From the NCBI RefSeq assembly GCF_002086695.1, contig NZ_MVIH01000003.1, positions 434,001 through 498,000 of the forward strand: DNA of 64,000 nucleotides. The letters run 5' to 3'. Positions 26,810-34,860 of the stretch are shown one piece after another. Positions within the stretch are counted from its first letter, which is position 1. Each line of letters opens with the position of its first letter. A model generated the notes under the pieces. The model was not told the origin of the DNA. It worked only from the letters and a program-made list of their open reading frames with translations, and did no database searches. The translations under genes and the position numbers were made by a program. The DNA is from Mycolicibacterium rhodesiae. Lineage in GTDB: Bacteria > Actinomycetota > Actinomycetes > Mycobacteriales > Mycobacteriaceae.

Positions 26810-27315
26810 ACGGCATGTCCGGGAGTCGGCGCCTTGCCAGCCCGGTGCGTGTCACCCTCAAACCCACCCTCGGTGGCGACATCGATGGCGCCTGGTGGCC
26901 GCATTCCTTCGCGCTTGCCCGCGAATTGCCGGAACTCATCGAGGCATTGCATCCGGTGCTGGGTGAAATCGTGGATATCAAGATCAACTGGTCCTCGTCG
27001 TCCGGCACCCCGGTTCTGAAGACGCTGACGTCGGGAGCAGTGTCGATGCACGGTTGGAACGACCGCCAGCATCGGCTGATGATCGTCTCCGGCCGTACCG
27101 GCTGCGCACGGCTCCTGGTGGTGCCCAGCTCCACGTCAGTGAACCTGGGGCGTCTGGTGATACGCCGCGCGGCGGCGATGGATCCGGGAGCCGAGCACGA
27201 CAGTTCGCTGTGCGATATCGCTGATGCCGTGGTCCGGGCCGCCGAGGCCGAGTGCTCGCTGTGGTCAGCCCAGGTTCTCGAGGCGGCGGCGAAGGTCGAA
27301 GCCGTCGCGCCCTGA
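26806..27315 (+). CDS. DUF5994 family protein
   Basis: A 169-residue protein with the DUF5994 pattern: RVTLKPTLGGDIDGAWWPHS, LARELPELIEALHPVLGEIV, then INWSSS and HRLMIVSG strands. The family occurs in actinobacteria and has no known function. The start is the GTG at 26806 overlapping the short ORF upstream; an ATG at 26815 (MSGSRRLAS) is an alternative. It converges with the MFS transporter gene. Confidence 0.8.
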   Translation: MNGMSGSRRLASPVRVTLKPTLGGDIDGAWWPHSFALARELPELIEALHPVLGEIVDIKINWSSSSGTPVLKTLTSGAVSMHGWNDRQHRLMIVSGRTGCARLLVVPSSTSVNLGRLVIRRAAAMDPGAEHDSSLCDIADAVVRAAEAECSLWSAQVLEAAAKVEAVAP

Positions 27316-27331
27316 CGGCTTCGGCCGGTGG

Positions 27332-28666
27332 CTAGCACCCCGCGTGAGCCGCAACCGGCCCGGTCATGGCGGGTCGGATCGAGTCCGTCACCTCGAGGAT
27401 GCCCAGGCCACGTCCGGCGGTTTCGGTCAGCAGCAGCACGCTGATCAAGCTGACCACCGTGAAGCCGGCCATCATCGCGGTGATCGTCCAGCTGCCGTAT
27501 GAGGACAGCAGCATGGGGGAGAGCACCGGGGGTAGTGCGCCGCCGATGATGCCGCCGACGTTGTAGGACAGGCCGGCGCCGCTGTAGCGGTAGCGGACCG
27601 CGAAGATCTCCGGAATGAATGCGGCCAACGGGCCCATCATGATTCCGATGATGCCGTAAGTGCCGATGATGGCGATGCCGTAGCGGACCGGGTCACCCGA
27701 CTGAATGAGCGGGAACAGGATCAGCGTCCACGGCAGGGCCAGTGCGGCACCGACGGCGAGGATGCGGCGACGGCCGTAGGTATCGCTGAGGATCGCCGAC
27801 GCGGCGACGAACACCAGCGAGCACACCCCGCCGGCCACGCCCACGAGCAGGATCAGATCCTCGTCGAAGTGCAGGTGCGTCGCGGCGTAGTTCGGGAAGT
27901 AGGTGCCCACCTGGAACGCCAGCATGAACAAGCCCATCACCGCCCCGGCCGCCAACACCACCTCGCGACCTTGGTGCCGGACCGCCTCGGCGAGCGGAAC
28001 ACCGCTGTGACCCTCAGCGGCCGACTCGGCGAAGACTGCACTCTCCTCGACGTGCAGCCGGATGTAGAGCGCAACCGCCACCAGCACAGCACTGATCAAG
28101 AACGGGATGCGCCAACCCCATTGCAGGAAGGCCGTTTCCGCGTCACCGAAGGCGCCGTGCACCCCAAGGAACACCAGGTTGCCCAACACCAGCGCGGTGC
28201 CGAGACCCAACTGGGTGAACATGCAGTAGTAGCCGCGCTTTCCCTGCGGCGCCTGCTCGGCGCTCATCAGCGCGGCACCGGCCCATTCGCCGCCGACGGC
28301 GAAACCTTGTAGCAGTCGCATGCTGATCAGCAGTAGGGGCGCGGCCGCGCCGATGACCGCGGTGCTGGGGATGAGGCCGACGCAGACGCTGGATGCGCCC
28401 ATGATCAGCAGCGTGAACACCAGGGTGTTCTTGCGTCCGATGCGATCGCCGAAGTGGCCGAACACCGCGGCCCCGATCGGCCGGGACAGGAACGCCGCGG
28501 CGAAGGTGCCCAGCGAGGCGATCGTGGCCATCAGCGGGCTCAGACTGGGGAAGAACACGTGCGGGAACACCAGTGCGGCAGCGGTGCCGTAGATGAAGAA
28601 GTCGTAGTACTCGATCGCCGAGCCGACGTAGCTGGCGAGCGCGACCCGGCGGATACGTGTTTCCAT
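27332..28666 (-). CDS. MFS transporter, metabolite:H+ symporter (MHS) type
   Basis: A 444-residue, 12-helix transporter. The ATG at 28666 gives the typical MHS N-terminus METRIRRVALASYVGSAIEY followed by YDFFIYGTAAALVFP. MHS signatures: FLSRPIGAAVFGHFGDRIGR between helices 2 and 3, RLLQGFAVGGEWAGAALM, and the second half DTYGRRR. Family members (ShiA, KgtP, ProP type) import organic acids or osmolytes with protons; the substrate cannot be told. The frame extends upstream to 28954 but that part is not transporter-like. Confidence 0.88.
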   Translation of the reverse strand: METRIRRVALASYVGSAIEYYDFFIYGTAAALVFPHVFFPSLSPLMATIASLGTFAAAFLSRPIGAAVFGHFGDRIGRKNTLVFTLLIMGASSVCVGLIPSTAVIGAAAPLLLISMRLLQGFAVGGEWAGAALMSAEQAPQGKRGYYCMFTQLGLGTALVLGNLVFLGVHGAFGDAETAFLQWGWRIPFLISAVLVAVALYIRLHVEESAVFAESAAEGHSGVPLAEAVRHQGREVVLAAGAVMGLFMLAFQVGTYFPNYAATHLHFDEDLILLVGVAGGVCSLVFVAASAILSDTYGRRRILAVGAALALPWTLILFPLIQSGDPVRYGIAIIGTYGIIGIMMGPLAAFIPEIFAVRYRYSGAGLSYNVGGIIGGALPPVLSPMLLSSYGSWTITAMMAGFTVVSLISVLLLTETAGRGLGILEVTDSIRPAMTGPVAAHAGC

Positions 28667-28743
28667 GACGCAATCGTCGCCAGTGGCGTGCGCCACAGGT
28701 ATCCGCTGGGCAGAGGATCTTGCTTCCCCCGATTGGTGGACGG

Positions 28744-29601
28744 TCACCCGTCCAAGCCGGCATCTTTGAGCGCTGTGCGTGTGCGACGAACGATTCCCGC
28801 GCGATCGAACTTGAGGTGAGTCGAGCTGACGCGAACAATCCGCCAGCCGAGGCGGGCCAAGAACTCGAGCCGATCGATATCGCCGGCGTGCTGCGCCGCG
28901 TCCGTCCAGTGGTGAGCGCCGTCGTACTCGATGCCGACTTTCCACTGCGGCCATCCAAGATCGATCCGCCGCACAATGCGACCCTGTGGGTTTCGAATAG
29001 GAATTTGAGTGACGGGCCGCGGAAAGCCCTCTCGTACAAGCAATAACCTCAACCTGGTCTCCTGTGGCGACTCGGCACCGCCGTCGGCAATCGTGAGGAC
29101 GCGACGTAGTCGCCGAATGTTCCGAGCACCAGGGTTGCGCCGCGCGATCTCGGCGATCGCGTCCACGCCGACGCCCGTGGCGGCGAGCACGGAGTCAACG
29201 CGAATCACGCCGACGGTGAACGAGCTGCGCCGGCCCAGGTCGTACGCCGTCCGTGCGGGAGTGGTGCACGAGATACCCCGCACAGTGCACACTTCATTAC
29301 CGCCGACAGCACCGGAATGCACGACGATGCCGGACGGGTGACGATGCTGTGTCCGCACCAACTCGGGCGGATCGTCGTCGGGCAACCACCGAACCCCGAG
29401 CAGCGCAGCCGCAGAGATCCCGGCGAGAGTCGCTGTGCGGCCTGACCACATCCACGCGGCGATCGCCCGGTCCGCGGCGGTCAGCGTCATGTCGCGTGGT
29501 GCGTACACATTGCGATGAACCTTTATGAACCTGTTGCGGAGGTCGCGTCGTGTCACGGTTCCCGCGGCCAGCGCCTCGTTGGCCATGATCAGCTTCACCA
29601 C
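28744..29601 (-). CDS. DUF559 nuclease-fold protein with AbiEi-like N-terminus
   Basis: A 285-residue protein common in several copies in mycobacteria. The N-terminal part (about 5-60: ANEALAAGTVTRRDLRNRFI, VHRNVYAPRD) resembles the HTH of AbiEi-type antitoxins; the C-terminal 110 residues are a DUF559/Vsr-like endonuclease fold (RRIDLGWPQWKVGIEYDGAH, HWTDAAQHAGDIDRLEFLAR, LGWRIVRVSS), with E and D residues suited to metal binding. Function is unproven; DNA-end or repair roles have been proposed for the fold. The start is uncertain between GTG 29601 and ATG 29586. It lies 77 nt upstream of the transporter on the same strand. Confidence 0.78.
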   Translation of the reverse strand: MVKLIMANEALAAGTVTRRDLRNRFIKVHRNVYAPRDMTLTAADRAIAAWMWSGRTATLAGISAAALLGVRWLPDDDPPELVRTQHRHPSGIVVHSGAVGGNEVCTVRGISCTTPARTAYDLGRRSSFTVGVIRVDSVLAATGVGVDAIAEIARRNPGARNIRRLRRVLTIADGGAESPQETRLRLLLVREGFPRPVTQIPIRNPQGRIVRRIDLGWPQWKVGIEYDGAHHWTDAAQHAGDIDRLEFLARLGWRIVRVSSTHLKFDRAGIVRRTRTALKDAGLDG

Positions 29602-29652
29602 GCCGATATGGTCGACACCGTCGCCGTTTCTGGCTATTCATGGCTGTGGATG

Positions 29653-29718
29653 GCGCCGAGGCTGCAGATGTTGAACACGAAATGCGAGTAGACGCGTAAA
29701 CAAGTGCACTCTCGGCGC
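29653..29718. terminator. Inverted repeat between the small gene and the DUF559 gene
   Basis: GCGCCGAGGCTGCA (29653-29666) pairs with TGCACTCTCGGCGC (29705-29718) with two mismatches and a 38-nt loop. The right arm ends 10 nt past the stop of the minus-strand gene at 29728-29907, so it is a likely 3' end for that transcript. Confidence 0.45.
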
Positions 29719-29727
29719 GCGAAACCG

Positions 29728-29907
29728 CTAGAGCCGGTACATCTCTCGCGACATCCTCGAGTGCTCCACGAAGCCGGCGCGCGGCGGCGGGGAGTTGAGG
29801 TTCTTACCCTGTGGTTCCTGCTCGGCGAATGCGGGCGCGCGCAACCATGCGGCGACCCGGCTCAGGAAGCGTCCCGGCGACAGTCCGCCGGCTCCGATAG
29901 CGACCAT
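29728..29907 (-). CDS. Small protein divergent from a TetR gene
   Basis: A 59-residue protein, MVAIGAGGLSPGRFLSRVAA followed by a Trp/Pro-containing part and ending SRMSREMYRL. I take it as real because a perfect GGAGG sits 6 nt before the ATG at 29907, an inverted repeat follows the stop, and it is divergent from a tetR gene across nested operators. It has no signal peptide or recognisable domain; the basic amphipathic stretch RFLSRVAAWLRAPAF could associate with a membrane or partner. It is the most likely target of the adjacent TetR. Confidence 0.6.
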   Translation of the reverse strand: MVAIGAGGLSPGRFLSRVAAWLRAPAFAEQEPQGKNLNSPPPRAGFVEHSRMSREMYRL

Positions 29908-29947
29908 CACGGTCCTCCGTTCGATCGACCCCTTCGCGCTAGACTAG

Positions 29948-29975
29948 ATCGTCTAGACTGATAGGTCTAGACGAT
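29948..29975. promoter_or_regulatory. Palindromic operator 1 between tetR and the small gene
   Basis: ATCGTCTAGAC (29948-29958) and GTCTAGACGAT (29965-29975) are perfect 11-bp inverted arms with a 6-nt spacer. The size and place, between divergent genes one of which is TetR, are typical of a TetR operator. Confidence 0.75.
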
Positions 29976-29997
29976 GTGGTCTAGGCCACATCGTCTA
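29968..29997. promoter_or_regulatory. Palindromic operator 2, overlapping operator 1
   Basis: TAGACGATGTGG (29968-29979) and CCACATCGTCTA (29986-29997) are perfect 12-bp arms with a 6-nt spacer. Its left arm shares TAGACGAT with the right arm of operator 1, so three TAGACGAT-type half-sites stand in a row with alternating direction (29948, 29968, 29990). Confidence 0.75.
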
Positions 29998-30062
29998 ATT
30001 GCGGACGAGTGCGACCTATAGTTGGGAAAGCCCAGTTCATCGATGGTTCGAAGGCGGTTCGG

Positions 30063-30665
30063 ATGACAACGCAGCAGGAAGCAGCGCTCTCGCACAAGGA
30101 GCGACTGTTCCGCGCTGGGGCGAAGTTGTTCTACGAAAACGGCTTCCACGGCACGACGATCGACGCGGTCCTCGCGGAGGCCGGCGTACCGAAGGGCTCG
30201 TTCTACCACCACTTCGGATCCAAGGATGCGTTCGGCCAAGCGGTCTTGAACCGATACATGGGGTTCCAGGGTGAACTCGTCGCCACCTGGGCCGGCAGAA
30301 CCGACCTGTCGACCGCTGACAAGGTGACCGGGTACTACCGCGACATGTCCCAGGTCTTCGTCAAGTCAGGTTTTCAGACGGCCTGTCTGACCGGGAAATT
30401 CTCCACCGAGGTCGCTGCCACCTCCGACGTCTTCCGTCCACAGTTGGCCGGGCAGATCGAGGGGTGGAAGGTGCGGCTCTCGTCGTTGTTCGCGGCGGGC
30501 CAGGAGCGTGGAGATGTCCGCACGGACCGCTCCGCGGAAGATCTCGCCGATGTGGTGCTCGCGCTCATCCAGGGTTCGTTCGTGTTGACCTTGTCGACGC
30601 GCGACGAGCACACGCTCACGGCGGTGTGCGACGCGATCCGAGAAATCATCGAACCCCCGAACTAA
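30063..30665 (+). CDS. TetR-family regulator
   Basis: A 200-residue TetR protein starting at the ATG at 30063. The HTH occupies about residues 12-58 (RLFRAGAKLFYENGFHGTTI, VPKGSFYHHFGSKDAFGQAV); the rest is a helical ligand domain with ACLTGKFSTEVAAT and a single Cys near its start. The KGSFYHHFGSK helix and GxFxxE ligand region resemble regulators of small-molecule or stress genes. Two overlapping perfect palindromes lie directly upstream, so it almost certainly represses itself and the divergent small gene. A strong bidirectional terminator follows. Confidence 0.88.
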   Translation: MTTQQEAALSHKERLFRAGAKLFYENGFHGTTIDAVLAEAGVPKGSFYHHFGSKDAFGQAVLNRYMGFQGELVATWAGRTDLSTADKVTGYYRDMSQVFVKSGFQTACLTGKFSTEVAATSDVFRPQLAGQIEGWKVRLSSLFAAGQERGDVRTDRSAEDLADVVLALIQGSFVLTLSTRDEHTLTAVCDAIREIIEPPN

Positions 30666-30678
30666 CCCGCCAAAAGCG

Positions 30679-30711
30679 AAGGGCTGGCGCGGCATTGCCG
30701 CACCAGCCCTT
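30679..30711. terminator. Bidirectional terminator between tetR and cspA
   Basis: AAGGGCTGG-C-GCGGC-ATT-GCCGC-A-CCAGCCCTT forms a 15-step stem with one mismatch. It lies 14 nt past the tetR stop and is followed by a T-rich stretch (GGTTTTAG); in the other direction it lies past the cspA stop. Confidence 0.8.
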
Positions 30712-30732
30712 GCTTGTGGTTTTAGGTCCGAG

Positions 30733-30936
30733 TCAGACCGCGGAAACCCGCGTCGCCTGGGGGCCCTTGGGTCCCTGTCCGACCTCGAACTGGACACGCT
30801 GGTTCTCCTCGAGCGACTTGTAGCCGCTGCCCTGGATCTCCGAGTAGTGCACGAACAGATCCTGCTCGCCACTGTCAGGAGCGATGAAGCCGAAGCCCTT
30901 TTCGCCGTTGAACCATTTCACAGTTCCCTGTGCCAT
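30733..30936 (-). CDS. cspA: Cold-shock protein CspA type
   Basis: A 67-residue OB-fold protein with RNP1 (GFGFIAP) and RNP2 (LFVHYSEI) motifs and the start [20 protein letters not shown]. It binds single-stranded RNA and DNA and keeps mRNA unfolded in the cold. It lies 76 nt downstream of a DEAD-box helicase gene on the same strand, a sensible functional pair because both remodel RNA. An RBS-like AGAAGAAGA precedes the ATG. Confidence 0.95.
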   Translation of the reverse strand: MAQGTVKWFNGEKGFGFIAPDSGEQDLFVHYSEIQGSGYKSLEENQRVQFEVGQGPKGPQATRVSAV

Positions 30937-31012
30937 CTATTTCTTCTTCTCTCATTCAGATGGATGCCGAAGGCATCCCTTGCTCGAACCGGCGGGCCCG
31001 CCGGAACGAAAT

Positions 31013-32395
31013 CTAGTTGGTGCCAACCGCTGAGCGCGGCCGACGGGCACGACGGCGGCCGGGCTGGCCACCACCGTGAGACTGGTTGCTGCCGGGCTGG
31101 CCACCACGAGACTGGCCGCCACGAGCCTGGCCCGACTGGGCGCCACGAGCCTGGCCGCCACGCCCGCGGCCCGGTGTGGACGCGCGGCGAGGCGCAGCAG
31201 GCGCCGGCGCGGGCGGCGGCGCCTGGTATGCGGCGACCTCGCCGACCAACGCCTGCACGGGCTCGGAATCTGCCGAAACCTGTTGCGGGATGGCCTTGAT
31301 GCCGGCCTTGCGCAGCAGGGCCTGGGTGTCGCGGCGCTGCTCGGGCAGCACCACAGTGACCACGTCGCCGGTGCGTCCCGCTCGCGCGGTACGACCTGAG
31401 CGATGCAGGTATGCCTTGTGTTCGGCGGGCGGGTCGATGTGGACGACCAGCTCGACGTCGTCGACGTGGACACCGCGGGCGGCGATGTCGGTCGCGACCA
31501 GAACCCGGGCCGTCCCGGCGGCGAACGCCGCCAGGTTGCGGTCGCGGGCAGGCTGAGAAAGGTTGCCGTGCAGATCAACTGACGGGATACCGGCCTGGGT
31601 GAGCTGCTTGGCCAGCTTGCGGGCGTGATGTTTGGTGCGCAGGAACAAGATTCGGCGTCCGGTGCCTGAGGCCAGGGCGTGCACCAAGTCCTTCTTGGCA
31701 TCGACGCCGGCCACATGGAACACGTGGTGGGTCATCGCGTCGACCGGCGACGTGTCCGAGTCGACCGCGTGCGACACCTGGTCGCGCAGGAACCGGGCCA
31801 CCAGCTTGTCGACGCCGTTGTCCAGGGTCGCCGAGAACAGCAGGCGCTGTCCGCCGGCCGGGGTGGCCGCGAGGATTCGCGTCACGCCGGGCAGGAAGCC
31901 CAGGTCGGCCATGTGGTCGGCCTCGTCGATCACGGTGATCTCGACGGCGTCGAGCGTGATCAGGCGCTGGCGCATCAGGTCTTCCAGACGCCCCGGGCAG
32001 GCGACGACGATGTCGACGCCGGCTTGCAGCGCTTTCACCTGCTTGTTCTGCGGAACGCCGCCGAAGATGGTGGTGACTTTCAGGCCGGACGCTTCAGCCA
32101 GCGGTTGCAGCGTCGCGGTGATCTGGGTGGCTAGTTCGCGGGTTGGTGCCAGGACCAGACCCGAGGGTCGGGATGACCGTCGGGTGGTGTCGGCCAGCCG
32201 GCTGACCAGCGGAATGGAGAACGCCAGCGTCTTGCCGCTGCCGGTCTTGCCTCGACCGAGCACGTCGCGGCCGGCCAGAGTGTCCGGCAGGGTCGAGACC
32301 TGGATCGGGAAGGGATGGGTGATGCCGCCGTCGGACAGTGCGCGCACCAATGAGGGGCGCACGCCGAGATCGGCGAACGTCAATTCGGGATTCAT
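31013..32395 (-). CDS. DEAD-box RNA helicase, RhlE type
   Basis: A 460-residue ATP-dependent RNA helicase. The ATG at 32395 starts MNPELTFADLGVRPSLVRAL, which leads straight into the Q motif (FPIQVSTLPD). Motifs in order: GKTGSGKT (Walker A), PTRELA, ACPGR, DEADHMADLGF, FSATL, RILFLRTKHHARKLA, LVATDIAARGVHV and HRSGRTARAG. The C-terminus is Gly/Arg/Gln-rich with RGG-like repeats, which bind RNA. It unwinds structured RNA, probably in ribosome assembly or decay, and is next to cspA. The open frame runs on to 32875 but that part is not conserved; an ATG at 32419 is another possible start. Confidence 0.92.
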   Translation of the reverse strand: MNPELTFADLGVRPSLVRALSDGGITHPFPIQVSTLPDTLAGRDVLGRGKTGSGKTLAFSIPLVSRLADTTRRSSRPSGLVLAPTRELATQITATLQPLAEASGLKVTTIFGGVPQNKQVKALQAGVDIVVACPGRLEDLMRQRLITLDAVEITVIDEADHMADLGFLPGVTRILAATPAGGQRLLFSATLDNGVDKLVARFLRDQVSHAVDSDTSPVDAMTHHVFHVAGVDAKKDLVHALASGTGRRILFLRTKHHARKLAKQLTQAGIPSVDLHGNLSQPARDRNLAAFAAGTARVLVATDIAARGVHVDDVELVVHIDPPAEHKAYLHRSGRTARAGRTGDVVTVVLPEQRRDTQALLRKAGIKAIPQQVSADSEPVQALVGEVAAYQAPPPAPAPAAPRRASTPGRGRGGQARGAQSGQARGGQSRGGQPGSNQSHGGGQPGRRRARRPRSAVGTN

Positions 32396-32660
32396 GAAGC
32401 CTTTCGGGCATCGATACATGGCGAGATTGCCGGAGGGCAAAATCGATCGCCGCGAGACTGTGTGCTTGGTGGCACTGATCAGCTGAACTCGGCTTCCGCA
32501 GAGCGGTTGTGCCGGTGAAGTGAAGGTGTTCCACGACGTGCTGGCGGCCGTTTCGAGCAGCCAACGTTGATGCAAGCATATCAGCTTGACGCCGGTATAT
32601 ATTCCCGGAGTAGCGGGTATCCCTCGCGTCACCTGGACGCGACCGAAGGGGTCAGCGGTT

Positions 32661-33911
32661 ATGACAGCGTTGCGGACCGGCGACGGACTCGCCGATGTGG
32701 TGGTCACGGCAGTGGCCTCGACGACTGCCCTGGCGGCGGACGCCGAAGAAACCTGGCAGCAATTGCTCGAGGGCGCCAGCGGCATCCGCCAGCTCGACAA
32801 GTGGTTCATCCACGAATACGACTCGCCGGTGCGGATCGGCGGGGCGCTGCGCGAAGACTTCGACGAACACCTCAACCGTGTCGAGCTTCGCCGGCTGTCC
32901 TATCTGGGCAAGATGTCGACGGTGGTGGGCCGCAGGCTCTGGACGGCCGCCGGCTCACCCGAGGTCGACACGAGTCGGCTGCTCGTCTCGATCGGGACGG
33001 CCCTGGCGAACACCGAAGAGATCGCCGAGGGTGCTGTCGACTGGCACGCCCGCGGTCTGAGGGCGATGTCACCGCTGGCGGTCCAGATGCACATGCCGAA
33101 TGCGCCTGCTGCCGCGGTGGGGCTGGAACGCAAGGCCAGAGCCGGTGTGATTGCGCCGTTGATGGGCGATGCATCCGGTGCCGGTGCGATCGCGCAGGCA
33201 TGGCGGCACATCGTGCTGGGCGAGGCCGACATCGCGATCTGCGGGGCCGTGGAAACCCAGGTCGAGGCGGTGCCGGTGGCGGCGTTCCACGAGTTGGGTC
33301 TGCTCTCGACCAATAACGACGATCCGGCCGGCGCGTGCCGCCCCTTCGACCGGCACCGGGACGGGATGGTGCTCGGTGAGGGCGCCGCCATGTTGCTCAT
33401 CGAAAGCGAGGAGCACGCCAAGGCCCGCGGCGCCCCGATCCTGGCCCGCCTGATGGGTGCCTCGACGAATTCCGACGCGTACGACCTCGTCGAACCGGAC
33501 CCGACGGGCGAGACGGCTGCTGCCGCGATCGCTCACGCCATCGACCTGGCCGGGCTGCAGCCGTCCGACATCGGTCACGTCAACGCCCACGCCACCGGAA
33601 CCACGTTCGGCGACCTTGCCGAGGCCCGCGCGATCCGGCGCGCCTTTGGCGGCCACATGCCTGCGGTTTACGCGCCCAAGGCCGCGCTCGGCCACTCGCT
33701 GGGCGCCGCGGGTGCGATCGAGGCGGTGCTCACTGTGCAAGCGCTGCGCGACGGTGTCGTACCGGCCACCCGCAACCTGAAGGACCTCGATCCCGAGATC
33801 GACCTCGATGTGGTGGTCGACCGGCCGCGCAGGGCCGATTACCGCTACGCGATCAGCACCACGATGGGCATGGGCGGTTACAACGTCGTGCTGGCCTTCG
33901 GTGCTGCCTGA
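32661..33911 (+). CDS. KasA/KasB-like ketosynthase without nucleophile Cys
   Basis: A 416-residue protein collinear with mycobacterial KasA/KasB over its full length (GDGLADVVVTAVASTTALA, then STNNDDPAGACRPFDRHRDG, DPEIDLDVVVDRPR). KAS enzymes condense malonyl-AcpM with acyl chains in FAS-II. Here the codon that aligns with KasA Cys171 is GAT: M-G-D170-A-S-G-A-G-A-I instead of S-A-C-S/A-S-G. The other catalytic residues remain (His in VNAHATGT, Lys and His in PKAALGHSLG). It therefore cannot load acyl chains in the normal way and may act as a partner or decarboxylase-like subunit. It is followed, convergently and with no gap, by a CMAS-type gene. Confidence 0.88.
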   Translation: MTALRTGDGLADVVVTAVASTTALAADAEETWQQLLEGASGIRQLDKWFIHEYDSPVRIGGALREDFDEHLNRVELRRLSYLGKMSTVVGRRLWTAAGSPEVDTSRLLVSIGTALANTEEIAEGAVDWHARGLRAMSPLAVQMHMPNAPAAAVGLERKARAGVIAPLMGDASGAGAIAQAWRHIVLGEADIAICGAVETQVEAVPVAAFHELGLLSTNNDDPAGACRPFDRHRDGMVLGEGAAMLLIESEEHAKARGAPILARLMGASTNSDAYDLVEPDPTGETAAAAIAHAIDLAGLQPSDIGHVNAHATGTTFGDLAEARAIRRAFGGHMPAVYAPKAALGHSLGAAGAIEAVLTVQALRDGVVPATRNLKDLDPEIDLDVVVDRPRRADYRYAISTTMGMGGYNVVLAFGAA

Positions 33912-34796
33912 TCAGCGCTTGACCAAGGTGAACTGCCCGACCTCGGACACCCCCCGGCGGAAGAAGTCCGAGCAGCCGACCAGGTAGCGCATGTAGCGGT
34001 CGTACACCTCGACCGACGTCACCTCGATGGCCCGATCACGCGCGGCTTCCAGCCGCTCCGACCAGATGTCGAGGGTGCGCACATAGTGCGGCGTCAGGTA
34101 CTCAAGCTCTTCCACCGCGAAGCCGGCCTTCTCCGAGAATTCGACGACGTCCTCGTCGCAGGGCACCGCCCCGCCCGGGAAGATCTCCTTGGAGATGAAC
34201 CGCATGAACTTCAGGTCCGACATCACGATCGGGATGCCGAGCTCCGGCCAGCGTTTCAGCGGGTGGCCCATGATGGTCTGCAACACCATCCGCCCGTCAT
34301 CGGGCATCACGCGGTGGCAGGTGTCGAAGAACGCGGCGTAGCGGTCCTTCGGAAACGCTTCGAACGCCTCGATACTGACGATCCGGTCGACCGGCTCGTC
34401 GAACTCTTCCCAGCCGCGCAGCTGAATTTGCCGTGACCGCTCGGTCTCGACGGCGTCGAGCACCTCTTGGCCCAATGCGCGTTGATTTCTGCTCAACGTC
34501 AAACCGAGTGCGTTCACGTCGAATCTTTGCACCGCGCGCTTCATCACCGAGCCCCAGCCGCAGCCGACGTCGAGCAATGTCATTCCGGGCTGCAGGCCCA
34601 ACTTGTCCAGCGCCAGATCGATTTTCGCGAGCTGCGCTTCTTCGAGTGAGGAGTCTTCACGCTCGAAGTACGCGCAGCTGTAGGTCCGCGACGGATCCTG
34701 GAAGAGCGCAAAGAAGTCGTTCGAGAGATCGTAATGCGCCTGGACATCCTCGTAGGCGGGCCGCAGCTTCGTTGAGCCTGAACCACTTTCCGTCAT
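33912..34796 (-). CDS. CMAS-family methyltransferase with altered active-site positions
   Basis: A 294-residue protein of the cyclopropane-mycolic-acid-synthase family, with [27 protein letters not shown] and the SAM motif LLDVGCGWG. In active CMAS the loop reads GAFEHFG and a later strand reads LHTI, where the His helps hold bicarbonate. Here they read E-A-F-E-A147-F-P and V-L-Q173-T-I, so both His positions are lost while Cys in YSC and the Glu remain. Activity or substrate may differ, or the protein may be non-catalytic. The ATG at 34796 is preferred; the longer start at 34838 lacks support. It is next to another, canonical, family member. Confidence 0.88.
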   Translation of the reverse strand: MTESGSGSTKLRPAYEDVQAHYDLSNDFFALFQDPSRTYSCAYFEREDSSLEEAQLAKIDLALDKLGLQPGMTLLDVGCGWGSVMKRAVQRFDVNALGLTLSRNQRALGQEVLDAVETERSRQIQLRGWEEFDEPVDRIVSIEAFEAFPKDRYAAFFDTCHRVMPDDGRMVLQTIMGHPLKRWPELGIPIVMSDLKFMRFISKEIFPGGAVPCDEDVVEFSEKAGFAVEELEYLTPHYVRTLDIWSERLEAARDRAIEVTSVEVYDRYMRYLVGCSDFFRRGVSEVGQFTLVKR

Positions 34797-34860
34797 CGTC
34801 GGCCTGACCCCCTCTACTAGAGATGTGTACGCCGTCACGACGCCGACTTATGAAAAAAGG

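Noticed and set aside
32580..32620. TTGACG ... TATATT as a promoter for the ketosynthase-like gene
   Set aside because: The two elements are only about 7 nt apart, so they cannot be a -35/-10 pair; kept only as AT-rich context.
31013..32875. 620-codon version of the DEAD-box helicase
   Set aside because: The first 160 codons are Ser/Cys-rich, overlap the divergent ketosynthase-like gene and precede the natural start MNPELTFADLGV.
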